NCBI GenBank assembly: GCA_031963415.1
Contig: JASSUI010000001.1
Location: forward strand, 1,550,001-1,614,000
Origin: JASSUD01 sp031963415
GTDB taxonomy: Bacteria; Pseudomonadota; Gammaproteobacteria; Burkholderiales; Burkholderiaceae
Direction: 5' to 3'
DNA: 64,000 bases
Positions within the stretch are counted from its first letter, which is position 1. Each line of letters starts with the position of its first letter. The notes beneath the pieces were generated by a model, which was not told the origin of the DNA, searched no databases, and was given only the letters and a program-made list of their open reading frames with translations. Made by a program: the position numbers and the translations under genes. Below are positions 1 to 8,073 of the stretch, piece after piece.

Positions 1-1
1 C

Positions 2-277
2 GCGGCGATGGCAACACCTGGTTATCAATTGTTGCTTAATGCGCGCCTTTCCACTGGTAAAGGAGCTGGGGTTATTGCCACCAGCCATACGCTTGGTTAT
101 GGGCTAAGTGCGCTCTTAGTCCCGCTGGTATCCAGCATTTATGGCGAACAGTATCTGATTAGCACTTCCTTGCTGATGGCTGCTGCTTTTCTTCTGCTCA
201 GTGGGTGGTTGTGGCGTAAAGAGACCTATTTACAAAACGAGAAGAATCGTACGCTAGAGTTCTCTAAGAATTCATAA
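2..277 (+). CDS. C-terminal part of an MFS-like membrane transporter (cut by window edge)
   Basis: The reading frame is open from the left edge and ends at 277, so only about 91 C-terminal residues are visible. They hold two clear hydrophobic segments, a glycine/alanine-rich helix around GYGLSALLVPLVSSIYG and a second one around LLMAAAFLLLSGWLW. A basic cytoplasmic tail follows. The pattern of two last helices with a short charged tail fits the end of a 12-helix major facilitator permease. Substrate cannot be judged from this part. Another polytopic permease family is possible. Confidence 0.5.
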   Translation, partial: AAMATPGYQLLLNARLSTGKGAGVIATSHTLGYGLSALLVPLVSSIYGEQYLISTSLLMAAAFLLLSGWLWRKETYLQNEKNRTLEFSKNS

Positions 278-699
278 GGTTGAAACTCACTTTGCTCTTC
301 TTATAAGCCGTGCCCTCAAGCTGTACCTATACAACATTTGCAAGGGGGCGTTGTTAAGCGAGAGCTGACATTAGCTGATTGGCGTAGTGCAAAAAAAAAT
401 TTGCGTGTGCAATGCTGTGCACGGGGCGCTTAAAGCGCAGTTAGTTGAGTGAAGGGCGCGGTGAAGTTAAGAAAGGCAGCTGTTGATATAGAGCAAGGTA
501 CGTACAGAGCTGTTATTGAGGAAAGAAATTCATTTTTCAAATTTACTTCAGGTGATTCCACTTATAGCTTTTTGGTGTGGACGCTATTAATGCCATAAAA
601 ATCTCATGCTAGAATTTGAATCACTTATGAGTTGGCCCAATAATTGCGTTTACAAAAGTGTGTTGAGGCGGCTTTCAATATCTATCTAAGGTTATCGCC
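278..699. other. Intergenic stretch without recognised gene
   Basis: No convincing coding frame is seen between the permease end and the next gene. There is a small palindrome GCGCTTAAAGCGC near 426-438 and a poly-A run near 390. Neither is a clear terminator or operator. The promoter of the downstream gene should lie here, but no box is good enough to call. Confidence 0.4.
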
Positions 700-1962
700 A
701 TGACTATATGTGTTGGCTCAAAAGTTGGCTCAAAAAGCGTATCTTCTACGAGTGTTTGCAGTCAATCTACTGTACCTTTTATTGACATAAAAGGAAAAAC
801 GCCAGAGGAGCTGCGTCAGATAGCAATTAAGCTTATTAATTATAGTTTTACGAATAGTAAGCTTGGCACGCCGAAAGAATATATTGAAAAAATTTCCGAA
901 AATATACCTGGGTTGTTTGATGCCGTTAGAAAGGCTATTGAAGAAGCTAAGACAAAAAATATAAAGGATGATATTAGTCTTAGCCTTCATGCGGCTGATG
1001 CTTTAAGTAGGAATGATCCAGTCCTTGCTCAGGCTCTTATTGAAACTAAGGTAGCAGATAAGACAAGAGTGGCTGCTACCTTAGCATTTATAGGGAATCA
1101 TACTGATCAAGTTGAACAATTGATTGAGGAAGGCGCTGATCCGGCTAGCTCGCTTGCGTCGCTTGTATTAGCAGTCGAGAGAGGAGATGCGGATGTGGAA
1201 GAGGTTCTTTCATTGCTGCACAAATATTCGTTCGTCAATGAAGCTCAATTTAAACTAAGTTACTCAGAAACCGACGTTTTTCAGGATAAAGTCATTATCT
1301 ATGCGCTAAGACGCAATCAGATTGAATTCGCAAATAAGCTTTTTCCGCATGCAAATAAGAAAGAAGTTTTGGCAAAATACTGTATTCAATATGGGGCAGA
1401 TCATACAAAAATGCCTGCGGTTCTCGCTTTTATAGAGCAGCGTATTACGGAAATTAAGAATTTGCCGCAGGGAGCTAATCCGATTAACACTCTTGCGTGG
1501 CTTGTATTAGCAGCGGATAAGAAGTGGGTAGACGTAGAAGAGGTTACTGTATTACTTAGAAAATATTTATTCGCAAAAGACTTCGATGCTTTCTTGGCGT
1601 ATGCTGAACCGGGTGATTTCCTCGATAGAGTCGCTATTTATGCACTACAGCAAAAGCAATTTGAGCTTGCCAATAAACTTTTCAAAGAATATGCAAGTCC
1701 AACTCAAAAGGAAAGAATCGCTGATGAAGCCTGTAAATATCTACAGAATCAATGTGAGAATGCATTGGTTAGCATCCAGCAAGAATTAGATACTGTTGGA
1801 GAGAAGTCAGAAGCTACTCAATCGCAGGTGTGGGGTATTTTTAAGATCTTTGTAGTTATTGTAAATTGGCTTTTTAGCCTAAGTACAAGAAGCAATGAGA
1901 AACCGAATGCTCCACTAAGAGTTGATCTAGATGAACTTCCTCCGATTGCTCTGACCGCTTAA
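700..1962 (+). CDS. Unrecognised 420-residue protein with a tandemly duplicated helical module and a C-terminal membrane segment
   Basis: No family is recognised with certainty. The protein carries two copies of a module of about 105 residues, near residues 128-233 and 242-349. Both contain an LAxLVLA helix, an acidic DVEEV helix followed by LL(H/R)KY, then a D(K/R)V(I/A)IYAL helix and an EFANKLF/ELANKLF helix. The helix-loop-helix style resembles ankyrin-like repeats. A hydrophobic segment near residues 377-395 (IFKIFVVIVNWLF) could anchor the C-terminus in a membrane. The N-terminus is Ser/Thr-rich. The start ATG has a modest AAGG about 9 nt upstream. A repeat protein of this type in a host-associated bacterium could be a secreted effector, but no secretion signal was identified. 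Confidence 0.6.
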   Translation: MTICVGSKVGSKSVSSTSVCSQSTVPFIDIKGKTPEELRQIAIKLINYSFTNSKLGTPKEYIEKISENIPGLFDAVRKAIEEAKTKNIKDDISLSLHAADALSRNDPVLAQALIETKVADKTRVAATLAFIGNHTDQVEQLIEEGADPASSLASLVLAVERGDADVEEVLSLLHKYSFVNEAQFKLSYSETDVFQDKVIIYALRRNQIEFANKLFPHANKKEVLAKYCIQYGADHTKMPAVLAFIEQRITEIKNLPQGANPINTLAWLVLAADKKWVDVEEVTVLLRKYLFAKDFDAFLAYAEPGDFLDRVAIYALQQKQFELANKLFKEYASPTQKERIADEACKYLQNQCENALVSIQQELDTVGEKSEATQSQVWGIFKIFVVIVNWLFSLSTRSNEKPNAPLRVDLDELPPIALTA

Positions 1963-2115
1963 CGTAGGCTCTAAAAACCGATTGTTGATCTGCAATGCGA
2001 TGGCTTTATGTTATGTGATGAAATCATCGCACTTTATTACTTTCTACTTTGTTCGCTCATTCTGAAATAGGGATGACGAGCAATTCCTAGCAAGTTTTCA
2101 AAACCTCCTAGCAAT

Positions 2116-2622
2116 TCAAAAAAATAGCTTAGTCAGAATCCCGATCGTGCTGGCGATCATCACGCCAAACATCCATTTAATCATACTCATTTCGCCGCTA
2201 AGTTTGATATAGACCCTTTCGATTTTGGCATCCAAATCTTTATACATGTTTTTCATTTCATGCCGTAGATCTTTTACGTCATGCTGCAGAGTTTTCACAT
2301 CATTCTTTAGAACGCCGACGTCATGCTGCAGAACTTTTACATCATTCTGCAGAACTCCTACGTCGTGCCGCAGAGCCTTCATATCATTTTGTAGTTCTCC
2401 GACGTCATGCCGTAGCACTCCAAAATCATTCCGCAGATCTTTTATTTCATGCTGCAGACTTTCTTTGGTAATGAATAGATCTTCTTTAGTAACAAGATCT
2501 TTTAAATTGGTTTCAAAAAATTCAGCTAACACTTTGGTTTCTGCCTCTGCTTTTGCAGCTGGTATGCCAGCCATTCTGAGCTGTTTAGAAAAACGTAGCG
2601 TATCGAAGATTAAAGCGGCCAT
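2116..2622 (-). CDS. DUF1640-like coiled-coil protein with C-terminal membrane anchor
   Basis: The 168-residue product starts with the conserved opening typical of the DUF1640 (CCDC90-like) family, with FDTLRFSKQLRMAGIPAAKAEA. The middle, about residues 55-125, is a long coiled coil built from alternating heptads of the form L(R/Q)HDVGVLQNDV. At DNA level these recur with a 42-bp period. The C-terminus near 148-166 (MFGVMIASTIGILTKLFF) is one transmembrane helix. Start choice is supported by AAGGA about 6 nt upstream of the ATG. Members are common, often in several copies, in host-associated proteobacteria, and their function is not established. An ORF on the opposite strand over the same repeats is a shadow. 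Confidence 0.75.
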   Translation of the reverse strand: MAALIFDTLRFSKQLRMAGIPAAKAEAETKVLAEFFETNLKDLVTKEDLFITKESLQHEIKDLRNDFGVLRHDVGELQNDMKALRHDVGVLQNDVKVLQHDVGVLKNDVKTLQHDVKDLRHEMKNMYKDLDAKIERVYIKLSGEMSMIKWMFGVMIASTIGILTKLFF

Positions 2623-2802
2623 ATCCAGTCCTTAAGTGTGCTTTGACTTTAGCACAGCTTTTATGGCCCCTAATACTCGTCCTTTTGGTTAATTCCTAAG
2701 TTTAAATGAAAACCCTCTGCCACAATTCCCAGCAGAGAAAAGAAGCTAAGTTAGCTATTTTTTCAATGATTTTCAGTGATAAATAAGTCTAAATACATAG
2801 GC

Positions 2803-3618
2803 TCAGAACGTATGTTCAGCCTCAGGAAATTTCCCTTCTTTTACCTCTCGCACGTAAGCGCGAATCGCTTGCTCAAGATCAGGCTGGCCTGCTAGAAAGT
2901 TTTTGGCGAAGCGAGGCCGCTTGCCCGGAAAAATGCCTAACATATCGTATAAAACGAGGATTTGCCCTGAACAGTCAGGGCCAGCGCCGATGCCAATCGT
3001 TGGGATCGTGAGCGAGTGAGTAACTTTGGCGGCGAGTGTTGCGGGAATCGCTTCTAACACGAGTAATTGTGCCCCTGCTTGCTGCAGCGCTAGCGCATCA
3101 TTTAATAATTGGCTTGCGGCTTCTTCTGTTTTGCCTTGTACTTTAAATCCGCCAAACGTATGAACAGACTGGGGCGTTAATCCTAAATGAACGCAGACAG
3201 GAATCGCTCGCTCAACTAAAAATTGCACGGTTTGACTAAGCCATGCGCCGCCTTCCAACTTAACCATATGCGCGCCGGCGCGCATGAGTGCCGCTGCGTT
3301 GGTAAAAGCTTGTTCAGCTGTCACATAGCTGCCAAACGGTAAATCAGCGATGACAAGTGCTGTTTGATTGCCGCGAGCCACGCATTCGGTGTGATAAACC
3401 AGATCGGCTACCGTAACCGGTAACGTGGTGGAATGCCCTTGCAAAACGTTACCAAGTGAATCACCGACTAATAAAGCATCCACATGAGCGTTATCCAGTA
3501 ACGTGGCAAAGCTTGCGTCATAACAGGTTAAGAGGGTGATTTTTTCTCCTGCTTCGCGCATTGTCTGCAGCATGGGTACGGTGACCGGACGTCGGTTTGG
3601 AGATGGCAGATCTTTCAT
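2803..3618 (-). CDS. panB: 3-methyl-2-oxobutanoate hydroxymethyltransferase
   Basis: PanB transfers a hydroxymethyl group from methylene-tetrahydrofolate to 2-oxoisovalerate, giving ketopantoate for pantothenate and coenzyme A synthesis in the cytoplasm. The 271-residue length is normal. Visible signatures are the N-terminal TCYDASFA strand, the metal and substrate site LLVGDSLGNVLQGH, VKLEGG in mid-protein and IGIGAGPDCSGQILV near residue 205. It lies 8 bp after folK on the same strand, so panB, folK and pcnB probably form one transcript. panC and panD are not in the window. Confidence 0.96.
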   Translation of the reverse strand: MKDLPSPNRRPVTVPMLQTMREAGEKITLLTCYDASFATLLDNAHVDALLVGDSLGNVLQGHSTTLPVTVADLVYHTECVARGNQTALVIADLPFGSYVTAEQAFTNAAALMRAGAHMVKLEGGAWLSQTVQFLVERAIPVCVHLGLTPQSVHTFGGFKVQGKTEEAASQLLNDALALQQAGAQLLVLEAIPATLAAKVTHSLTIPTIGIGAGPDCSGQILVLYDMLGIFPGKRPRFAKNFLAGQPDLEQAIRAYVREVKEGKFPEAEHTF

Positions 3619-3626
3619 TTTGAGTA

Positions 3627-4148
3627 TTAGGTTTTTTGTTTATTGAATGATGCAGTCAGCGACTTTAAGTCATCATCTACTTTCTCAATACGCTGCTCAG
3701 CTACCGCCGTTAAGAAAAGGTCGGCACGCCCAAGCTGGGGTATTTCGATACTAAGATTGAGCTCAATTAAGGGAACTAACACAAACGCACGTTCAGTTAA
3801 ACGAGGATGAGGAATCACTAAATCCTCTTCGTTAACAGACAAAGCATCGTACAGAAGAATATCGATATCAAGTGTACGCGGTGCGTTTTTATAAGGTCGT
3901 TGACGGCCGAAGTCAGCTTCAATTGTTTGGCATAACGCGAGCAATGCGCGAGGGGATAATTGAGTGTCGAGCGCGACAGCACAATTGTAATAGTCTGGGC
4001 CTTCTGCCTTAATCGGCTGGGTGCGATACAAACTCGAGATCCCGTATAGACTAAGTTTAGCTTCCTGTGCTAATGCATCGATAGCTTGTCGCAAAGTCTG
4101 CTGAGCATCACCCAAATTGGCGCCAAGTCCTAAGTAAACGAGTGCCAT
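3627..4148 (-). CDS. folK: 2-amino-4-hydroxy-6-hydroxymethyldihydropteridine pyrophosphokinase
   Basis: HPPK transfers pyrophosphate from ATP to the pterin in folate synthesis. The 173 residues show the opening YLGLGANLGD, the EADFGRQRP loop and the hallmark RTLDIDILLYD with its metal-binding aspartates, then IPHPRLTERAFVLVPL. The last 25 or so residues are a lysine-rich extension that seems dispensable. The gene starts 6 bp after the end of pcnB and is followed closely by panB, an arrangement typical of Burkholderia. Confidence 0.96.
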   Translation of the reverse strand: MALVYLGLGANLGDAQQTLRQAIDALAQEAKLSLYGISSLYRTQPIKAEGPDYYNCAVALDTQLSPRALLALCQTIEADFGRQRPYKNAPRTLDIDILLYDALSVNEEDLVIPHPRLTERAFVLVPLIELNLSIEIPQLGRADLFLTAVAEQRIEKVDDDLKSLTASFNKQKT

Positions 4149-4154
4149 TGCATA

Positions 4155-5729
4155 TCAAGAAAGGGGAGGGGTAAGTGGAGCCGGAGCGGTATCCGCCCCA
4201 TCGATTTCGTTATGAGTTTGCTCACCACCTTGTTTTTTAGCTGCAGAAGAATTTCGGCTACGTTTTTTGCGCCGACGTGAGGGCTGCTGGTCTTTATGGC
4301 TTGCTTCAATCAACGCATCACGTTCGTTGGCTGTGCCAGCGATAAAGTCATTCCACCAATGTACCAGCTTCATTTCAATTTCGCCCGCTTCGCCTCGCAG
4401 TACAAGAAAATCATACGCAGCCCTAAAGCGTGGATGTTCAAGTAACTTGAATGCATGTCGACCGCGTTTTTCAAGGCGTGGCTGCAAGCCCCAAATCTCC
4501 TTCATATCGCCAATGTAACGCCGTTGCAGCGCAAGCGTTTGCTTGTTGAGCGCATCGTCCATCGCTTGATATAGCGCAGGAATCGGATAGTGACCCGCGT
4601 TAGTGTAGGTTTGCCACCGCTGATGAACGTCATGCCAGAGCAATGCTGCGAATAAAAAGCCAGCTGAGACGGGTTTACCTACGCGAACCCGTTCATCAGT
4701 TTGCTTCAGCGCAAGGGTGATGAATTTTTCGTGTTGAGATTCATCAAACACGACATCAAGCAACGGCAAAATGCCGTGATGCAAGCCTTCAGCGCGTAGC
4801 TTTTGCAAACAAGCTAACGCATAACCTGAGAGGAGCAATTTAAGCGTCTCATCAAAAAGACGCGCAGCAGGCACATTGCTAATCAATGCTGAGAGCTGGC
4901 TTAGCGGAGCACGTGTCGAGGCTTCAATCTCAAAATCCAATTTAGCGGCAAATCGCACCACGCGTAGCATGCGTACGGGATCTTCGCGGTAGCGTGTAGC
5001 TGGGTCGCCGATCATGCGTAATAGGCGGGCACGCATATCAGCCATGCCATTGTGGTAGTCGAGCACAGTCTGTTTGGCTGGGTCGTAATACATCGCATTG
5101 ATCGTGAAATCTCGACGTGCGACATCTTCATGCTGCGCGCCCCACACGTTGTCACGCAGCACACGACCACTCGCGTCAACTGCATGTGGATGGCGATCTA
5201 ATTCGATACGGCGCAGATGACGTGGCAGCGGTGCATTAGGTTTGTGTTCTTGTGGGAGGTCAGCGGGTGCATCAACTAATGCACGAAAGGTTGATACCTC
5301 AATAATTTCTTTGCCGAATTGCACATGTACTATCTGAAAGCGCCGACCAATAATGCGGGCACGCCGAAATAATCGTTGGATTTGCTCAGGCGTGGCATCT
5401 GTTGCTACGTCAAAATCCTTGGGTTCTGTGTCAAGCAGTAAATCGCGCACAGCCCCACCAACAATAAAAGCATGATAACCAGCTTGCTGTAGCGTAGCCG
5501 TCACGCGTATTGCATTAGGCGAGATCAGTGTCGGATTAATCCGGTGTACTTTGGCGGACAACACAGCCGGCGCGTGAGCCTTATTCTTCTTACGCTGTAT
5601 AGCGCGTGCAGAGACGGGCGAGTGAGCAGATTGGCGTCTGGTCGCCTGAGTCTGATTAAACAATTTGCGGATGAATTTAATAATCACGTCGTCTTTAAAA
5701 ATCGAGAATGTGCGAGAGAAACGCAGCAC
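4155..5729 (-). CDS. pcnB: Poly(A) polymerase I
   Basis: PcnB adds 3' poly(A) tails that steer RNA decay. The class II nucleotidyltransferase core is visible at about residues 85-125 with FIVGGAVRDLLLD and the DFDVATDATPEQI carboxylate pair, followed by the RRFTINAMYYDP-type region and YREDPVRMLRVVRFAAKL. The C-terminal tail is basic (RRRKKRSRN), as is usual for RNA binding. The start is uncertain. The first ATG gives an N-terminus MLRFSRTF, but a GTG at 5687 would begin VIIKFIRKLF, which looks more like the usual opening of Burkholderia PcnB; neither has a strong ribosome site. First gene of the pcnB-folK-panB run. Confidence 0.95.
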   Translation of the reverse strand: MLRFSRTFSIFKDDVIIKFIRKLFNQTQATRRQSAHSPVSARAIQRKKNKAHAPAVLSAKVHRINPTLISPNAIRVTATLQQAGYHAFIVGGAVRDLLLDTEPKDFDVATDATPEQIQRLFRRARIIGRRFQIVHVQFGKEIIEVSTFRALVDAPADLPQEHKPNAPLPRHLRRIELDRHPHAVDASGRVLRDNVWGAQHEDVARRDFTINAMYYDPAKQTVLDYHNGMADMRARLLRMIGDPATRYREDPVRMLRVVRFAAKLDFEIEASTRAPLSQLSALISNVPAARLFDETLKLLLSGYALACLQKLRAEGLHHGILPLLDVVFDESQHEKFITLALKQTDERVRVGKPVSAGFLFAALLWHDVHQRWQTYTNAGHYPIPALYQAMDDALNKQTLALQRRYIGDMKEIWGLQPRLEKRGRHAFKLLEHPRFRAAYDFLVLRGEAGEIEMKLVHWWNDFIAGTANERDALIEASHKDQQPSRRRKKRSRNSSAAKKQGGEQTHNEIDGADTAPAPLTPPLS

Positions 5730-5774
5730 GTTGCATTCTACTTGAAGCTTGAATGTGTATTAGATATTGCTGAA

Positions 5775-5869
5775 TTAAGGACCTCTGCATAAGTTCTAGG
5801 GCAAGGCATGCGGTGTGGTCTGGTAAGGAAGCATAACGCCGCCTTACGGCTTATGCAGAGGTTCCTTAA
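5775..5869. repeat. MITE-like 95-bp palindromic element between pcnB and hda
   Basis: Terminal inverted repeats TTAAGGACCTCTGCATAAG (5775-5793) and its complement with one extra base (5850-5869) flank about 56 bp. Single copies of the same end lie at 7962-7980 and, shortened, near 13503. This marks a dispersed family, perhaps non-autonomous remains of an IS5-type element, whose ends often look like GAGACCTTTGCA. The right end overlaps the last codons of hda. Confidence 0.75.
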
Positions 5870-6545
5870 CAAGCATTTCGCGTAACAAAGGTAAAGTGAT
5901 CGTGCGATGTCTTTCTAACGAAAATTGATCAAGTGTGTCTAGTAATGCCATCAAATTCGGCAAATCACGTCTGAAATGGGCTAATAAATAAGCTGGAATT
6001 TCTGGGGCTAATGTAAAGCCTCGTGCCAATGCGGCTTGCTCGAGCGCGCGTATTTTCCCCGCATCGTCTAACATCGCCACTTGAAAAATGAGTCCCCAGC
6101 CTAGGCGTGTGCGCAAATCCTCACGAATTGTCAATGCTAACGGGGCCCCACTGCCGCTGGCTGCAAACGCGCTATAAGGATAGGTATGCACCTGATTAAA
6201 TAGGTTGAAGGCAGCTATCTGTTGGTGCGGTGACAATTTATCGCAGTCATCAATCGCATAGATGCTCACAGCTGGGTCAAACTCGAAGGCTGTTAATGAG
6301 CTATTGGGGCTTAGCAAGCGCGCGCAGTTTGGCGCAGCGCTATTACATAAAGCGTGCAATAAATGGCTACGACCGCTGCCTAGACTTCCCCAGACATAAA
6401 AAATCCGATCTTTAAGCTGTCCGCTAGCTAAAGCTGTGGCTAGGTTAGCAAGACGACTGACAAGTTCGACATTAGCGCCCACCACGAAATTATCGAAGGT
6501 GGCGCTTGGCGGCAGACTCAAATCAAGCAGTAGTTGGCGAGGCAC
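5844..6545 (-). CDS. hda: DnaA regulatory inactivator Hda
   Basis: Hda is a DnaA-like AAA+ protein that works with the loaded sliding clamp to promote hydrolysis of DnaA-ATP and prevent over-initiation. The 233 residues start with the short clamp-binding-type peptide RQLLLDLSLP, then show the Walker A-like YVWGSLGSGRSHLLHAL (about residues 48-65), a Walker B-like IYAIDDCDKLS (about 95-105) and the TLRxR-type sensor LTIREDLRTRLGWGL. There is no DNA-binding domain IV, as expected. The final residues KEPLHKP and the stop codon are encoded by the terminal repeat of the MITE at 5775-5869, so the native C-terminus was replaced. Confidence 0.92.
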   Translation of the reverse strand: MPRQLLLDLSLPPSATFDNFVVGANVELVSRLANLATALASGQLKDRIFYVWGSLGSGRSHLLHALCNSAAPNCARLLSPNSSLTAFEFDPAVSIYAIDDCDKLSPHQQIAAFNLFNQVHTYPYSAFAASGSGAPLALTIREDLRTRLGWGLIFQVAMLDDAGKIRALEQAALARGFTLAPEIPAYLLAHFRRDLPNLMALLDTLDQFSLERHRTITLPLLREMLVKEPLHKP

Positions 6546-6610
6546 AGTATCAATCGATTGTGAAAACGTATAAAAATACCACGAATCGATGGCTATTTTT
6601 CATTCAAGTT

Positions 6611-6720
6611 TTAGAACCTGATTAGACTCTTCCTGGTGTCCTTGCGTCGCTGCAGAGACAGGACAAATTAGTACGGCAAGGCGACGCAAGAGCACCCAGG
6701 AAAGCCTAAACAGATCCTTA
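6611..6720. repeat. MITE-like 110-bp element with imperfect 40-bp terminal repeats
   Basis: The left arm begins TTAGAACCTGATTAGACTC and the right arm, read on the complement, begins TAAGGATCTGTTTAGGC. Both run into CCTGG and then TTGCGTCGC, forming a long imperfect hairpin of about 40 bp per arm. It lies between hda and the AI-2E permease and touches the permease stop codon. A weaker relative lies at 9864-9955. Confidence 0.65.
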
Positions 6721-7878
6721 GTTTTTATACAGCGAGCTAGCTAAATATTTCCGGCACAGCTCACGTAGCACAATGACTAAAATCGCGCTCGCTGGCAACG
6801 CGATCAAAATACCAAAAAAGCCGAATAGCTGACCAAATGCCAACAAAGCGAAGATGACGGCAAGCGGATGCAAGCCAATGCGTTCGCCCACCAATTGGGG
6901 CGTGAGAAAAGAGCTTTCCAATAACTGGCCTATTGCATAAATTAGGATAACAACAGTGATCGCCCACCACGTGCCAAATTGCAGCAACGCGATACCAAGC
7001 GCGAACGTGAGGCCAATGCAATAACCGACGTATGGAATAACAATAGCAAGTCCAGTGAACATCCCAAGCGGTAACGCTATTTCAAAACCAGCCAGTGACA
7101 AGCAGATTGAGTAATACGCAGCTAGCACAAGCATCACCAGCAACTGTCCGCGCAGATATTGCGACAGCATTTGATTCACTTCCCCAGCCAGCGCCACAGT
7201 TTTTTTCAACCAACGGCGTGGAATGAGACTGCGAGTGCGTTTAAGTAGCTTATGCCAATCGTATAGTAGATAGTAGAGCACTAAAGGCACCATCACCACA
7301 TTACCAATCAACGTGATCATCACATTGCCGCCGGTACGCACTGAATTCCAAGCAGCGGATAACAACGTATCAGTATTGCTGCCAGCTAGACGCTTCACCA
7401 CGAAATCTTGAAGACTTAACAAATTCAAATCTGATGGAATCCCAAAGCGAGCTAAACGAGGCGCATAAGCTTTTTCCCAGCGCTCGAAAAGCTGTGTCAT
7501 CTGCGCCTGAATCTGTGGCCCTTCGCTTTGAATAGCGAACGTAATAAAAAGTGCGATAAAAACAACGGCGAGAAGTAGCATTAACATCATTAAAAATGCT
7601 GCCACGCCACGCGGTACTTTATGGTCTGTAAGCCAGGTAACGCCAGGCTGTAAGATATAAGCGAGGATGATGCTGAGTAAAAACGGCGCGAGTACAGGGC
7701 CTAGGCCGCGCAACAAAAGGCCTAGGACAAGTACGAATGCTCCCCATAAAAAAATATGCTTGGGGGGGCTTTGCCAACTGCTGGTTGTTACACTCGAGGA
7801 AGCAGTGACGGTGCTAGCACCTTTATCTAAGGCTTTCTTCGCCCGATGCCGAGTTGTGTTCAAATTTTCTCTCCACAA
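6718..7878 (-). CDS. AI-2E family transporter / PerM-like permease
   Basis: The 386-residue product has the family layout: an early hydrophobic pair (about residues 38-75, with LLRGLGPVLAPFLLSIILAYILQP), a third helix AFLMMLMLLLAVVFIALFITF, a long soluble stretch (about 110-180), then five or so helices to the C-terminus. Family signatures include YVGYCIGL and the QLVGERIGLHPLAVIFALLAF-type region. Members export small molecules or ions; the AI-2 name comes from one E. coli case, so substrate is open. In Burkholderia this gene stands between hda and purM, as here. Divergent from purM. Confidence 0.88.
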   Translation of the reverse strand: MWRENLNTTRHRAKKALDKGASTVTASSSVTTSSWQSPPKHIFLWGAFVLVLGLLLRGLGPVLAPFLLSIILAYILQPGVTWLTDHKVPRGVAAFLMMLMLLLAVVFIALFITFAIQSEGPQIQAQMTQLFERWEKAYAPRLARFGIPSDLNLLSLQDFVVKRLAGSNTDTLLSAAWNSVRTGGNVMITLIGNVVMVPLVLYYLLYDWHKLLKRTRSLIPRRWLKKTVALAGEVNQMLSQYLRGQLLVMLVLAAYYSICLSLAGFEIALPLGMFTGLAIVIPYVGYCIGLTFALGIALLQFGTWWAITVVILIYAIGQLLESSFLTPQLVGERIGLHPLAVIFALLAFGQLFGFFGILIALPASAILVIVLRELCRKYLASSLYKN

Positions 7879-7961
7879 ACTGATCGTTCTTTGAGGTTTG
7901 TCTGGCTCCGTTTGGAAAGGCCGAATTTTAATTTAAACGTTGAGTAAACGGGCAGCGGTTT

Positions 7962-7980
7962 TTAGGAACCTCTGCATAAG
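7962..7980. repeat. Solo end of the CCTCTGCATAAG repeat family
   Basis: TTAGGAACCTCTGCATAAG matches the terminal repeat of the element at 5775-5869. No partner end is seen nearby. It sits in the divergent control region between the permease gene and purM, so it may affect either promoter. Confidence 0.6.
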
Positions 7981-8073
7981 ACATTTCCTTGCTAGATTTA
8001 CTCGGCATTTCCCTAGGCAAGCTTAGCATCAGTTAAAATCGGCGTTCTATTGAATCTTTTCTCTATTTAATCA

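Noticed and set aside
2225..2635. Plus-strand ORF opposite the DUF1640-like gene
   Set aside because: Its Ser/Cys/Phe/Arg-rich repeats are the mirror of the coiled-coil heptads; the minus-strand gene has a ribosome site and a known family.
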